Made by a program: the position numbers and the translations under genes. This document shows positions 33,384-44,097 of a stretch of DNA of 64,000 nt, one piece after another. A model generated the notes under the pieces. It saw only the letters and a list, made by a program, of their open reading frames with translations. It was not told the origin of the DNA and made no database searches. How positions within the stretch are numbered: the first letter of the stretch is position 1; each line of letters starts with the position of its first letter. This DNA is from an uncultured Clostridia bacterium. GTDB lineage: Bacteria; Bacillota; Clostridia; TANB77; CAG-508. The stretch covers positions 41,145-105,144 of the forward strand of contig CANRAY010000003.1 in NCBI GenBank assembly GCA_947628735.1, given 5' to 3'.

Positions 33384-33428
33384 AAAGGCAAAAAAGGAAT
33401 AACAACAAGGAGGTGTAAAAATAATCAT

Positions 33429-35507
33429 ATGTCTAGCAATATCATTTTATATTTTGCAGTGGGCGCAATAGCTTTATTCTTTGTTATTGTAGTTGCTTAT
33501 CTAATAATGAAAAAAAGAATGAATACGGCAGAAGCAAAAGAAATACAAAGATTGAGAGAAGGAACAGTAGAAAAGAAATTTACATTAGAAGTCTTTTATC
33601 AAAAATTGTATATTATATATAAAAAAATACCGTTCATTAAAAGATATTTATTAAAATTAAGACGTAGATTAGAGATTATTAATATTGATGATGAATATTT
33701 AATTAGAAAACAGGCATCAAAAATATTAACAAACACAATACTAATCATTATTCCTATTACAATACTTGTTATAATGTTGACAAAAGACAACTTTTTAGTT
33801 TTATCATTCTTATTAATATTTGAAATATTTATGATAGATACATTTATTGATGGAATGGTTGATAAAATAGATAACAAATTATTAAAACAACAAATTAACT
33901 TCTTCTCAGAAATTAGACATGCTTATCATGAATTTAATATGGTAGAAGAAGCAATATATCAAGTAGCACAAGATGATGAAGCACCTGAAATGTCAAGACA
34001 AGCAGAAAAAATATATGAAGTATTAATATCAGATGATCCAGAATCAGAACTAGAAAAATATTATGATGTTGCACCAAACAGCTATTTAAAAGAATTTGCA
34101 GGAGTTTCATATTTAACTAAAGAGTTCGGAGACAGAAAAGTAGATGGAGCATCATTATACTTAAAAAATCTAAATAATATTACACAAGAAATGCAACTAG
34201 AAATATTAAAAAGAGATAAATTGAATTATGTATTTCAAAGTTTATCTATCATTTCAATTGTACCAATATTAGCATTGGAACCAATTAAAAATTGGGCAAT
34301 TTCACAGTTTAGTTTTACACAAGGATTTTATAATGGAAAAACAGGTATGATTGCACAAATTTTAATACTTGTACTAACAGTTGTATGTTATCTTTTAATT
34401 AGAAAACTAAAAGATAATGGATCAGTTAATACTAGTACAAAAAATACAGAAAATCCTTGGCAAGAAAAATTATATCAGAGAAAAATAATAAAGAAAATAA
34501 TAGATTTATTTGTACCAAAAGAAGGCACTAAGGAATATAGAACATTACAAAAAGAATTAAAAGAAGCAGCATCAAAAGATAAAATGGAATGGCTGTATAT
34601 CAATAGAATTGCACTGTGCATTGTGGGATTTGCAGCTACAATGGTTATTGTAATGCAATTACATAGAATTACTGTAGAAAATGTATTTACAGATCCAACG
34701 GTGGACTACAATATAGTTGGACAGATGTCTGAAAAAAACATAAAAGATGGTATGAAAATAACAGAATCAGATAACCAATATATCAATTATTATAGAGGTA
34801 ATACACAAGTAACTGTTGACGACATTATAAAAATGATGAGAAAAGGTACTATAAATAAAGATTACATACAAAGTAGTGATGAAGCAAGAGAAATAGCAGC
34901 AGAAAGAATCTTAGAAAAAATTAGAACCGTTAACAGCGAAAATATGCAATGGTTTGAAATATTAATTGCAATGGTAATGGGAGTTGTAGCTTATAATGCA
35001 CCAAGATGGATGTTGAAATTCCAAGCAAAGATGAGGCAATTGGAAATGGAAGATGAAGTTATGCAATTCCAAACAATTATCTTGATGTTGATGAGGATTG
35101 AAAGAGTAAACGTTGAAATTATACTTGAATGGTTGGAAAGATATGCAAATATTTTCAAAGAACCAATTAGCCGATGTGTAAACAACTATGAAAGTGGACC
35201 ATGGGAAGCTTTGGAACAAATGAAAGAAGAAGTAACATATCAAGACTTTATCCGTATTATCGAAAGTTTACAAGCAGCAGTAGAAAAAATACCAATAGCA
35301 GATGCATTTGACGAGTTAGATACAGAAAGAGACTATTATCAAGCACGTAGAAAAGAATCAAATGAAAGATTAATTTCAAAAAAGGGTATGATAGGAAGAG
35401 GAATTGGTTTTGCACCAATGGTAGTATTATTTGTAGGATATTTAATTGTACCACTTGTTTTCATAGGCTTAACGAGTATGACAACTTCATTTAGTCAAAT
35501 GAAATAA
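33429..35507 (+). CDS. TadB/TadC-like integral membrane protein (apparently two T2SSF-like halves)
   Basis: size, TM pattern, C-terminal T2SSF-like segment ...EKIPIADAFDELDTERDYYQARRKESNERLISKKGMIGRGIGFAPMVVLFVGYLIVPLVFIGL. Confidence 0.65.
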   Translation: MSSNIILYFAVGAIALFFVIVVAYLIMKKRMNTAEAKEIQRLREGTVEKKFTLEVFYQKLYIIYKKIPFIKRYLLKLRRRLEIINIDDEYLIRKQASKILTNTILIIIPITILVIMLTKDNFLVLSFLLIFEIFMIDTFIDGMVDKIDNKLLKQQINFFSEIRHAYHEFNMVEEAIYQVAQDDEAPEMSRQAEKIYEVLISDDPESELEKYYDVAPNSYLKEFAGVSYLTKEFGDRKVDGASLYLKNLNNITQEMQLEILKRDKLNYVFQSLSIISIVPILALEPIKNWAISQFSFTQGFYNGKTGMIAQILILVLTVVCYLLIRKLKDNGSVNTSTKNTENPWQEKLYQRKIIKKIIDLFVPKEGTKEYRTLQKELKEAASKDKMEWLYINRIALCIVGFAATMVIVMQLHRITVENVFTDPTVDYNIVGQMSEKNIKDGMKITESDNQYINYYRGNTQVTVDDIIKMMRKGTINKDYIQSSDEAREIAAERILEKIRTVNSENMQWFEILIAMVMGVVAYNAPRWMLKFQAKMRQLEMEDEVMQFQTIILMLMRIERVNVEIILEWLERYANIFKEPISRCVNNYESGPWEALEQMKEEVTYQDFIRIIESLQAAVEKIPIADAFDELDTERDYYQARRKESNERLISKKGMIGRGIGFAPMVVLFVGYLIVPLVFIGLTSMTTSFSQMK

Positions 35508-35526
35508 AAGAAAGGATAATTTATAT

Positions 35527-36249
35527 ATGGAAAATGCTATTAAAGCTTTAAGCATGGCAGGGTCTGTATTAATATCTGTTGTAATTATTGGAGCGCTTTT
35601 GTTTGCATTTAATAATCTATCAGAACAACAACAAGTAGAAGTGAATTCAGAAGACGCACGTAAAATATCAGATTATTTAGCAAGATTTGAACAATATAAT
35701 AAAACATATATATATGGCAGTGAAATATTATCACTTGCAAATCTTCAAGATGACTATAATAGAACTCAATCAGATACAGAAGGGTATTCAAGAGTTAATA
35801 TATATATTACAATTAATACTCCAATAGAGCAGGCAGATGGACGTTTATATTATTTAACAGTAGGTAGAAAAAATATTACAGAAATTGCAAATGGAATTAT
35901 TGGAAGGACAGAACATGCACAAAGCTTAGAAAATGCTATATCATATTATGAAACAACAGTATATGGTAACACAAAGAAAACATACAAATATCTTTCTCAA
36001 ATAAGTAGCAGACAATTAGCAGGAATACTAGGAGTTTCTTTTAGATCAGATGATGATGAATTTGCTGTACAAGATAAAATAGAAAATGCAGGATATAGAA
36101 ATTTACTAGAAGAAATAGAAAAATATAAAATCTTAAAATCTACTTATACACAATTTAAAAATACGCAATTCATGTGTACAGATGTAAAATATGATGAAGT
36201 AGGAAGAATAAAAGAAATGGATTATGAAGAAAGGGTAATTGGACCATAA
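35527..36249 (+). CDS. pilin-like protein, MEN(A/T)xKAL family member 1
   Basis: MENAIKALSMAGSVLISVVIIGALLFAFNNLSEQQQVEVNSED. Confidence 0.6.
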   Translation: MENAIKALSMAGSVLISVVIIGALLFAFNNLSEQQQVEVNSEDARKISDYLARFEQYNKTYIYGSEILSLANLQDDYNRTQSDTEGYSRVNIYITINTPIEQADGRLYYLTVGRKNITEIANGIIGRTEHAQSLENAISYYETTVYGNTKKTYKYLSQISSRQLAGILGVSFRSDDDEFAVQDKIENAGYRNLLEEIEKYKILKSTYTQFKNTQFMCTDVKYDEVGRIKEMDYEERVIGP

Positions 36250-36264
36250 AGAGGGAGAATATAT

Positions 36265-36774
36265 ATGGAAAATACCTCAAAAGCATTATTAATGGCAGCG
36301 GAAGTTTTAATAGGCGTTTTAATTATATCAGTAGGAGTATATTTATTTACTTCATTTGGTGATTATAGCAAAGATATGAACGCAAAAATGGAATCCGCTC
36401 AAATAGATCAATTTAATAATCAATTTTTAAAATATACTGGAGAATACACAGATCAATCAGGTAATATTGTACCAATAAAAGTAACACTTCATGACATAGT
36501 AAGCCTTGCTAATTTAGCAAAAAAACACAATGAAGAATATGAATTAACTGAAAGTGATTATGATGATGAAGGAACAAAGCCATATATTAGAATAGACATA
36601 GGTAATACAAGAAATATAGAACAATATTCAGCAGAAGAAATAATAAATTTACTAAAAAACAACTCATTAGATGATGTGACTACAGAAATAAGATACTATA
36701 AATGCTTAATAGACAATTATCACGTTAGCGAACATACAAGACTCGTAAACTACATGAAATTTGTTGAAATATAG
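36265..36774 (+). CDS. pilin-like protein, MEN(A/T)xKAL family member 2
   Basis: MENTSKALLMAAEVLIGVLIISVGVYLFTSFGDYSKDMNAKM. Confidence 0.6.
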   Translation: MENTSKALLMAAEVLIGVLIISVGVYLFTSFGDYSKDMNAKMESAQIDQFNNQFLKYTGEYTDQSGNIVPIKVTLHDIVSLANLAKKHNEEYELTESDYDDEGTKPYIRIDIGNTRNIEQYSAEEIINLLKNNSLDDVTTEIRYYKCLIDNYHVSEHTRLVNYMKFVEI

Positions 36775-36857
36775 AAAGAAAATTAAGAAAATTCAGTATT
36801 TTTAGCAAAAATACTTGCATAAAATATTAGAAAATATTATAATGAAAGAGTATATAA

Positions 36858-37295
36858 ATGAAAAAATTTATACTAATAATAATCTTATTAATAACAATTA
36901 CTGCATTGATAGGATTTGGAATTATACAATATAGAACTAATATATTACAAGCTCAAGAAAGAAATCAAATGTATGAATCATATCAAGGAATAGACTTCTT
37001 AGGAACACAATTAATTAGTCTGATTAATAAAACAATTGATGATAATCAAAAATTAGGAATTCCAAAAGATGAAAATGGAAAATATTTATCAGATGATGAA
37101 AATTGTATACGAATAAAAATTAAATTTATTTACAAAGATGACATTAAAGAAATTGATATGGAAGACATTGCATCAGGAGGAACAAATAGTTTTGTAGAAC
37201 GATATAGTACAGCAACCTTTAGATGTGCAGAAATTGAATATCATGAAGGATCAAATAATGTAAAACAAATAACATTTGAGGAAATCAGAGAATAA
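36858..37295 (+). CDS. small secreted/anchored protein in Tad-like locus
   Basis: N-terminal TM; context. Confidence 0.5.
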   Translation: MKKFILIIILLITITALIGFGIIQYRTNILQAQERNQMYESYQGIDFLGTQLISLINKTIDDNQKLGIPKDENGKYLSDDENCIRIKIKFIYKDDIKEIDMEDIASGGTNSFVERYSTATFRCAEIEYHEGSNNVKQITFEEIRE

Positions 37296-37377
37296 AAAAG
37301 TTTTTAATATTTTAGACACAAAGTCTAAGAAATAATTATAAAATAAACAAAAGTAAAACTTAAAGGAGGAATTTTTT

Positions 37378-37821
37378 ATGGAGAATGCATCAAAGGCATT
37401 AATTATTGCGGGAGCGATTTTGCTTTCAATATCAATTATAGGAATAGGAATGTATGTTTTCCAACAAGCATCAGATGCTATGTCAGGTGCTAATATGGAT
37501 AGAGAAAAGATAGCAGCTTACAATGGAGATTTCGAAAGATATGGAGATTTACAAAGCGGAACACAAGTAAGAGCATTATGTGATTTAGTAAGAACTCATA
37601 ATTCAGCTGCAAAAAATGACGCATCACAAAAAATTGCAGTTATAGAAGGTTCAGCAGAAGCAATTACTACACCACCAGCAGAGGGTGATACTTCAACAAC
37701 ACCAGCAGGTATTAACGCTATTAAAAGAACTAAACAACAATCAAAATTGTATAATGTAGACTTTGGATATGACGCTCAAACAGGTTTTATTGTAGCTGTT
37801 GGAATCACAGAAGCACCATAG
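37378..37821 (+). CDS. pilin-like protein, MEN(A/T)xKAL family member 3 (candidate major pilin)
   Basis: MENASKALIIAGAILLSISIIGIGMYVFQQASDAMSGANMDREKIAAYN; strong AAAGGAGGAA SD. Confidence 0.6.
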   Translation: MENASKALIIAGAILLSISIIGIGMYVFQQASDAMSGANMDREKIAAYNGDFERYGDLQSGTQVRALCDLVRTHNSAAKNDASQKIAVIEGSAEAITTPPAEGDTSTTPAGINAIKRTKQQSKLYNVDFGYDAQTGFIVAVGITEAP

Positions 37822-37851
37822 TATAGTAAATAATAAGGAAGTAAAAATAAT

Positions 37852-38517
37852 ATGGAAAATGCAGTAGATGCGCTAAAATTAGCTTTTGCAGTAATAGTTT
37901 TTGTAATGGCTTTATCACTTACAATATATATGTTCTCAGAAGCAAGAACTACTGCAGATATTGTATTGCACAGTTCAGATGTAACCTATTATATGGAATA
38001 TGAAGGAGACGTTTCTGGATTAACAGCAGAAGAAATAAACCGAAGAGAAAACAGAATTGTTGGCTTAGAAACAATAATACCAACTTTATATAAATATTAT
38101 AAAGAAAATTATGTTGTAATTTTTAAAGAAAATTCAAGTGATACAGGCTTTATGAAATTGTATGATACAAAAACAAATACCGATTTATGGACATTAGGAT
38201 ATTACAATAGATATTTTGGAGGTAATAGCACTAAAATTTGTTCTTTTGATGTAGAAGAAGAAACAAAAAGACATGAGCCTTGGGTGGTAAATAATAAATT
38301 TTATAAAGATAACTTAGATGCATTTTTATCTGGAGGTCAATTTGTTTTTCCAGATGGAAGTGGTCAAGCTTATAATTATTCAAGTTTTATTGAACAATAC
38401 AAAAATACACAATTTATAGAAAGCCTTGGAGAATATACATATAACGAGACAACAGCCGGAATAGTAAAAGAAAGAAAAAAAAGAGTAATAATTTATACAG
38501 TTTATCGAGGAGGATAA
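37852..38517 (+). CDS. pilin-like protein, MEN(A/T)xKAL family member 4
   Basis: MENAVDALKLAFAVIVFVMALSLTIYMFSEAR. Confidence 0.6.
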   Translation: MENAVDALKLAFAVIVFVMALSLTIYMFSEARTTADIVLHSSDVTYYMEYEGDVSGLTAEEINRRENRIVGLETIIPTLYKYYKENYVVIFKENSSDTGFMKLYDTKTNTDLWTLGYYNRYFGGNSTKICSFDVEEETKRHEPWVVNNKFYKDNLDAFLSGGQFVFPDGSGQAYNYSSFIEQYKNTQFIESLGEYTYNETTAGIVKERKKRVIIYTVYRGG

Positions 38518-38521
38518 AAAT

Positions 38522-39049
38522 ATGGGTGATAGTTTAATTACAGTTGTTGCAATTGCATTAGCAGCAATATTAATGTTTATATTCCCATTAATGTCATTGT
38601 CAGAAAGAACAGACGATATTTCATCATTAGCAGTACAAACTGCTACAACGGAATTCGTAGATAGAGTAAAAACAACTGGTAGATTAACGTTGGATGATTA
38701 TGATCAATATGTTAGTACAATTTCATCAACAGGAAATTCATTTTTAATAGATTTACAAATTCAACAACTAGATGAAAATCCAGGATCAAAAGAGACACAA
38801 GCAGAAGCGACAAAAATTGGAGAAAATTTATATTACAACATATATACATCACAAATAGAAGATGAATTAAATTCAAAAGGTAGAATAGTATTAAAAGAGG
38901 GCGATATATTTTCTGCAACTGCAAGAAATACAAACTTAACAATTGCTCAGCTATTAAGAAACTTTTTCTTTATGGTTTCAGGAAATGACCAATATGAAAT
39001 AGTAGGAAAAGACGCCGCTGTTGTTGCAGTAAATGGTGGATCAAGATAA
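38522..39049 (+). CDS. membrane-anchored protein in Tad-like locus
   Basis: N-terminal TM; cotranscribed position, followed by terminator. Confidence 0.5.
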   Translation: MGDSLITVVAIALAAILMFIFPLMSLSERTDDISSLAVQTATTEFVDRVKTTGRLTLDDYDQYVSTISSTGNSFLIDLQIQQLDENPGSKETQAEATKIGENLYYNIYTSQIEDELNSKGRIVLKEGDIFSATARNTNLTIAQLLRNFFFMVSGNDQYEIVGKDAAVVAVNGGSR

Positions 39050-39067
39050 AATATATAAATGAAATGT

Positions 39068-39099
39068 AGGGGTGGGAGGATTATTCCACCCCTTTTATC
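39068..39099 (+). terminator. Rho-independent terminator
   Basis: GGGGTGGGAGGATTATTCCACCCCTTTT. Confidence 0.75.
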
Positions 39100-39132
39100 A
39101 AATGAAAAGCAACTTAAGAAAGGTTAATAAAG

Positions 39133-40878
39133 ATGAAATTACAACACTTATCTGTTATATTTGTAATTATCATTGTACCAATTGCAATGGTAATGTCACA
39201 ATATATACAAACTCAAATAGATACAATTAAGTTACAGTCATCCTATCAAAAAGCATTGGATACTGCAACTCATGATGCATTGACAGCATTTCAAATTAAT
39301 AGTGTAAATAATAAATACTCAAGTATTAGTGACTCAAAAATAAGAGATGTAGAGGCGGCAATTAATACATTTTATAATTCTTTAGGAACATCTATGGATA
39401 TATATACTTCTAAAAAAGAAGCTTTATCAACATATATACCAGCAATTTTATTTACTTTATATGACGGATATTATATTCATAGCTTATATGAAAACACATA
39501 TAAAAAAGCGGGTTCAGAAGGTGACCAAAGCTTAAGAATTGAAATTGACGAGGATAGTGCAAATTATCAAATAGGATTACATCCATATATATATTATTCT
39601 TGCAAATATTTGTTAAATGGAAAAATTGTTATAGTTAACTATACACTAGATAATGCTATCACAGTATATGGAGATTTTGGTAATGGAGAAGGTTATCAAA
39701 CAAAATCAGGATATTTAATTGATTATACTAAAGTAAATAATATACAATTAGGTAGCAAAAGCTTAACATATGATGGAATAGAAATTGGACCAGAAACATT
39801 AACAGAGCATTTATTAATACAAGATGGTGATAGTGTAACATTAGATGATTTTGAATATATTGTATATAATAGTCAAAAAGTATATAGAGATCATGATGGT
39901 AGATATTTCTACTATGAAAATAACAAAAAAAGATTCTTGCAAAGTGAAACTGCAACTATAGACGATTATATCAGCAATAATGGAGTTGGATTCAAAAGCA
40001 TAAGTGCATTTGAATATTATTATGATGCTTATAATTTTAGTAAATGGTTAGTAGAAGAAACTGAACTAGATAAAATTGAACAAAAAGATGTTATAAAAAT
40101 GAACGAAACAACAACTACTATAGGTAATGATACAGAATATTTATCAACAAATACAGGAAATGAGAAAATATTTGATGTAACAGATCCTGATAATGATCCT
40201 CAATTATCAACTTCAATATTTAATTCACATAGAATGGCAATTATTCAAAAATCAATAGAAACAAATCTTTCAACAGCAATTGGAAATTATCAAAATAGTT
40301 TAAATGTATATCAGTTTGTATTACCAGTAATTGATGAAGAAAACTGGTATGAGTTAACAAATAATGTTTCAATAGTGTCATTTATGCAAGGAATTCCATT
40401 GGGAATGAAATATTTTAATAATTATTCTGTTATTTCAAATACCAAAAATGAAGAGGTAATAAATAATCAAGCTATATATATAATGGCACAAGAAACAACA
40501 GGTGGAGCAATGCCTGGAAGTATAGAATATCATAGACCAGGATGCAAAGAATTAATTGATGGAGTAAATAATGGAAATATGCAAATTATAGGAGGATATA
40601 CATCACTAGAATTTTTAAGACAAACTGCAAAACTTACAGAAGCAGATATACGATATTTTTATCCACAAGCAAGAGTAGGTACTACAACAACTGGATGCTA
40701 CCATTGTATGGTAAGTGCATCTTTAGACTATAATACAGATGATATTATAAAAGGAGAAATTAGAAGCTTTGATACAGGAAATGTGCTATATAACGAAAGC
40801 GAGTTAGAAGAAGTAAGAAAAATGTATTTAATGGCATTAGCACGTGAAAAAAGTGATTTATATAAAAGTAACTTTTAA
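39133..40878 (+). CDS. large membrane-anchored extracellular protein associated with Tad-like locus
   Basis: N-terminal TM MKLQHLSVIFVIIIVPIAMVMSQ; long extracellular region. Confidence 0.55.
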   Translation: MKLQHLSVIFVIIIVPIAMVMSQYIQTQIDTIKLQSSYQKALDTATHDALTAFQINSVNNKYSSISDSKIRDVEAAINTFYNSLGTSMDIYTSKKEALSTYIPAILFTLYDGYYIHSLYENTYKKAGSEGDQSLRIEIDEDSANYQIGLHPYIYYSCKYLLNGKIVIVNYTLDNAITVYGDFGNGEGYQTKSGYLIDYTKVNNIQLGSKSLTYDGIEIGPETLTEHLLIQDGDSVTLDDFEYIVYNSQKVYRDHDGRYFYYENNKKRFLQSETATIDDYISNNGVGFKSISAFEYYYDAYNFSKWLVEETELDKIEQKDVIKMNETTTTIGNDTEYLSTNTGNEKIFDVTDPDNDPQLSTSIFNSHRMAIIQKSIETNLSTAIGNYQNSLNVYQFVLPVIDEENWYELTNNVSIVSFMQGIPLGMKYFNNYSVISNTKNEEVINNQAIYIMAQETTGGAMPGSIEYHRPGCKELIDGVNNGNMQIIGGYTSLEFLRQTAKLTEADIRYFYPQARVGTTTTGCYHCMVSASLDYNTDDIIKGEIRSFDTGNVLYNESELEEVRKMYLMALAREKSDLYKSNF

Positions 40879-40942
40879 AAAATAATTTTTGATTAAAACA
40901 AAATACAAATGGTTATCCTAATAAAAGAAATGAGGGATAACC

Positions 40943-42163
40943 ATGAAATTATATAAAAAATTAATCATTATTATTATGCTATTGTGTATATTTATTTATG
41001 TATGTAATATAACTTTATTGCCCAATAGTGTAATACTAATACAAGGTGAAACATTAGATATTTGTACAGCATATGGAATTACAATAAATGAATTAACAGA
41101 AAATAATCAGATTATACAAGCATCAAGTAATTTAAATAAAAGCAAAATAAATGAAATAGGAAAAATAGATTTATCATTAAACTTATTTGGAAAAATACCA
41201 CTAAAAAATATGACGGTAAATGTAATACCAAGAACTAAAGTCGTTCCTATAGGAAAAGCAATTGGAATGAAATTATATACAGAAGGAATTTTAGTGGTAG
41301 GTATGACAGAAATAGAAGGAAAAAAGCCATATGAAACATCTGATATACAAGAAGGAGACAGAATTGTTGAAATAGATAACGAGAAAATAGAAAATACAGA
41401 TGATTTAATAAAAACAGTCAATGCAAGTAATGGCAAAAAAATTGAAATAAAATATGTTAGAGACAATTCAATAAGAACTACAAACATTACTCCTGTAAAA
41501 AATCAAGAAGAAGAATATAAATTAGGCTTATGGGTAAGAGATGCAACTGCAGGAGTAGGAACAATGACTTTTTATGAACCAAGCTCTGAAATGTTTGCAG
41601 CATTAGGACATGGAATAACAGATATAGATACTTATGACTTAATTGAAATTGCAAATGGAGAATTAGTAACAACTAATATTCTTTCTATAATAAAAGGTGA
41701 AAAAGGAATACCAGGAGAAATACAAGGGACAATAGATAATGGTAAAAATATAGGAAAAATATATAAAAATACAAACTTTGGAGTATATGGAAATATAGAT
41801 AAAGAAGTAGCATTAAAAATAAAAGAAGAAGATGCAATAGAAGTAGCTCTAAGAAATGAAATTCAAACAGGAAAAGCAGAAATACTTTGCGAATTAGAAG
41901 ATGGAAAAATAGAAAAATATGAAATAGAAATTCAAAAATTATTTAAAAACAATAACGAAGACAATAAAAGCATGGTAATAAAAATAACAGATCAGAGATT
42001 AATAGCAAAAACTGGAGGCATAATTCAGGGAATGAGTGGAGCACCAATTATACAAAATGGAAAATTTTGTGGAGCTGTAACACATGTATTAGTGAATGAT
42101 CCAACAACAGGCTATGGAGTATTTGCAGACTTAATGATAAAACAAATGAAAGAAGTAGAATAA
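40943..42163 (+). CDS. SpoIVB-like serine peptidase (PDZ + S55)
   Basis: PDZ YETSDIQEGDRIVEIDNEKI; GHGITDID; IIQGMSGAPIIQNGKFCGAVTHVLVNDPTTGYGVFAD. Confidence 0.9.
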   Translation: MKLYKKLIIIIMLLCIFIYVCNITLLPNSVILIQGETLDICTAYGITINELTENNQIIQASSNLNKSKINEIGKIDLSLNLFGKIPLKNMTVNVIPRTKVVPIGKAIGMKLYTEGILVVGMTEIEGKKPYETSDIQEGDRIVEIDNEKIENTDDLIKTVNASNGKKIEIKYVRDNSIRTTNITPVKNQEEEYKLGLWVRDATAGVGTMTFYEPSSEMFAALGHGITDIDTYDLIEIANGELVTTNILSIIKGEKGIPGEIQGTIDNGKNIGKIYKNTNFGVYGNIDKEVALKIKEEDAIEVALRNEIQTGKAEILCELEDGKIEKYEIEIQKLFKNNNEDNKSMVIKITDQRLIAKTGGIIQGMSGAPIIQNGKFCGAVTHVLVNDPTTGYGVFADLMIKQMKEVE

Positions 42164-42185
42164 TTTCAAAAAGGGGAAAAAATAA

Positions 42186-43253
42186 ATGGGATATGAAAGT
42201 GGAACTACTAAATTTGTAAAGACAATACTAATTTTAATTATTTTAGGTTTATTAATATTTTTAGGATATAAGTTTTTTATTAAATCAGATATAATAGGAG
42301 AATTTTCATCAGAGAATCCAATTACATTAGAAAATTTAAATGAAATTACGGTAGAAGATATTGAAAAGGAAGCGTTACAAGGAGCAGGGTACCATTATTA
42401 TTATAATCAACTTGATGATAATGCAAAAATATTCTATAAGGGTCTAGAAAAAAATATAGATAATCTAAAAACTGGAACATATAAAATTGATTTTGGAACA
42501 TATTTTAGTGATTTAATTAAGTCCCCAGGAGGAGAAGAAAAACTAAATACAGCATTTCAATCAGCTTGGAATGCTTTTACATATGACCACGTTGAAGTAT
42601 TTTATCTAGATATTACAAAGTTAGTCCTAAGTATACAAACAACATCTGTTGCTTCAATAACAACGCATAGAGTGTTTATAGATAGTGGAGAAAATGAATC
42701 ATATAAATCAGCAGAACTAAAAAATATAGAAATAGAAGATGCAGAAAATGAATTAGAAGAATTACGAGGAAAAATAGTAAAAACTTTAGAACATTACAGT
42801 GACTACTACAAAATTCTTTACTTGCATGATTGGCTAATAGACAATATTGAGTATGATACAACATATGAAAAAGAAAATATATATAACATATATGGAACAT
42901 TAAAAAATGGAGAGGCTGTATGTGAAGGATATGCGAGAACATTCAAATATATAATAGACAGCTTAGGAATACCATGTGTTTTAGTATCAGGAACTGCAAC
43001 AAATTCATCAGGAATAACAGAATCACATGCTTGGAATTATGTACAATTAGATGGAAAATGGTATGCAATTGATATAACATGGGATGATCCGATTATGCAC
43101 AATGGAGGTACTGCATCATATGATACAAAACATGAAAACTTTTTAAAAGGATCAAATACATTTTTTCAAGCTCATAAAGAAAAAGGAGAGTTATCAGACA
43201 ACAGCATGAAATTTGTATTTCCACAAATAGAAATGTATGATTATCAAGTTTAA
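42186..43253 (+). CDS. transglutaminase-like domain protein
   Basis: NGEAVCEGYARTFKYIIDSLGIPCVLVSGTA...ESHAWNYVQLDGKWYAIDITWDDP. Confidence 0.9.
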   Translation: MGYESGTTKFVKTILILIILGLLIFLGYKFFIKSDIIGEFSSENPITLENLNEITVEDIEKEALQGAGYHYYYNQLDDNAKIFYKGLEKNIDNLKTGTYKIDFGTYFSDLIKSPGGEEKLNTAFQSAWNAFTYDHVEVFYLDITKLVLSIQTTSVASITTHRVFIDSGENESYKSAELKNIEIEDAENELEELRGKIVKTLEHYSDYYKILYLHDWLIDNIEYDTTYEKENIYNIYGTLKNGEAVCEGYARTFKYIIDSLGIPCVLVSGTATNSSGITESHAWNYVQLDGKWYAIDITWDDPIMHNGGTASYDTKHENFLKGSNTFFQAHKEKGELSDNSMKFVFPQIEMYDYQV

Positions 43254-43264
43254 AGGAGCTTAAA

Positions 43265-44002
43265 ATGCAGAAATTTTTTGTAGAAAACAGTCAAATTAAA
43301 AATGACATAGTAGAAATTATAGGAAATGATGTTAATCATATTTCAAATGTATTAAGATTACAAAAACAAGATAAAATTATAATATGCAACAAAGAAGAAA
43401 ATAAGAGTTATCAAGCAATAATTACTGAAATAGAAAAAGAAAAAGTCACATGCCAAATAGAAAAAATAATAGAAGAAACAACAGAAAGTAATGTACATAT
43501 AACTATTTTTCAAGGATTACCAAAAGCAGATAAAATGGAATATATCATTCAAAAAGCAACAGAAATAGGAGTAAATGAAATTATTCCTATAAGCATGACA
43601 AGGAGCATTGTAAAGATAAAAGAAAGTGAAGCTACTAAAAAAATAGAAAGATGGCAAAAAATTGCAGAAGTAGCAGCTAAACAAAGTAAAAGAGATAGAA
43701 TACCAACTATAGGAAAAATACAAACAATTGATAAAATAGAGATACAAAATTTTGATTTGTTTTTAATTGCATATGAAGAAGAAAAAGAGAAAACTTTAAA
43801 AAGTGTATTAAAAAAATTAGAAAATAAAGATCAAATAAATATTGGAATACTAATAGGACCAGAAGGTGGAATAGAACCGAAAGAGGTAGAATACATAACA
43901 CAGAAAGGTGGAATTAGTGTAACATTAGGAAATAGAATTTTAAGAACGGAAACAGCATCAATATATATTGCTAGTAATATTATGTATGAATTAGAAGAAT
44001 AA
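43265..44002 (+). CDS. rsmE: 16S rRNA (uracil1498-N3)-methyltransferase
   Basis: IGPEGGIEPKEVEYI...LGNRILRTETASIYI. Confidence 0.93.
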   Translation: MQKFFVENSQIKNDIVEIIGNDVNHISNVLRLQKQDKIIICNKEENKSYQAIITEIEKEKVTCQIEKIIEETTESNVHITIFQGLPKADKMEYIIQKATEIGVNEIIPISMTRSIVKIKESEATKKIERWQKIAEVAAKQSKRDRIPTIGKIQTIDKIEIQNFDLFLIAYEEEKEKTLKSVLKKLENKDQINIGILIGPEGGIEPKEVEYITQKGGISVTLGNRILRTETASIYIASNIMYELEE

Positions 44003-44097
44003 AATATGGAATTGAAAACATTGTAATTTATGACTGTTTATGATATAATACAGCAATATATGAGATGAGAATGATATAAGGTAGGAGGAAAAGAAAA

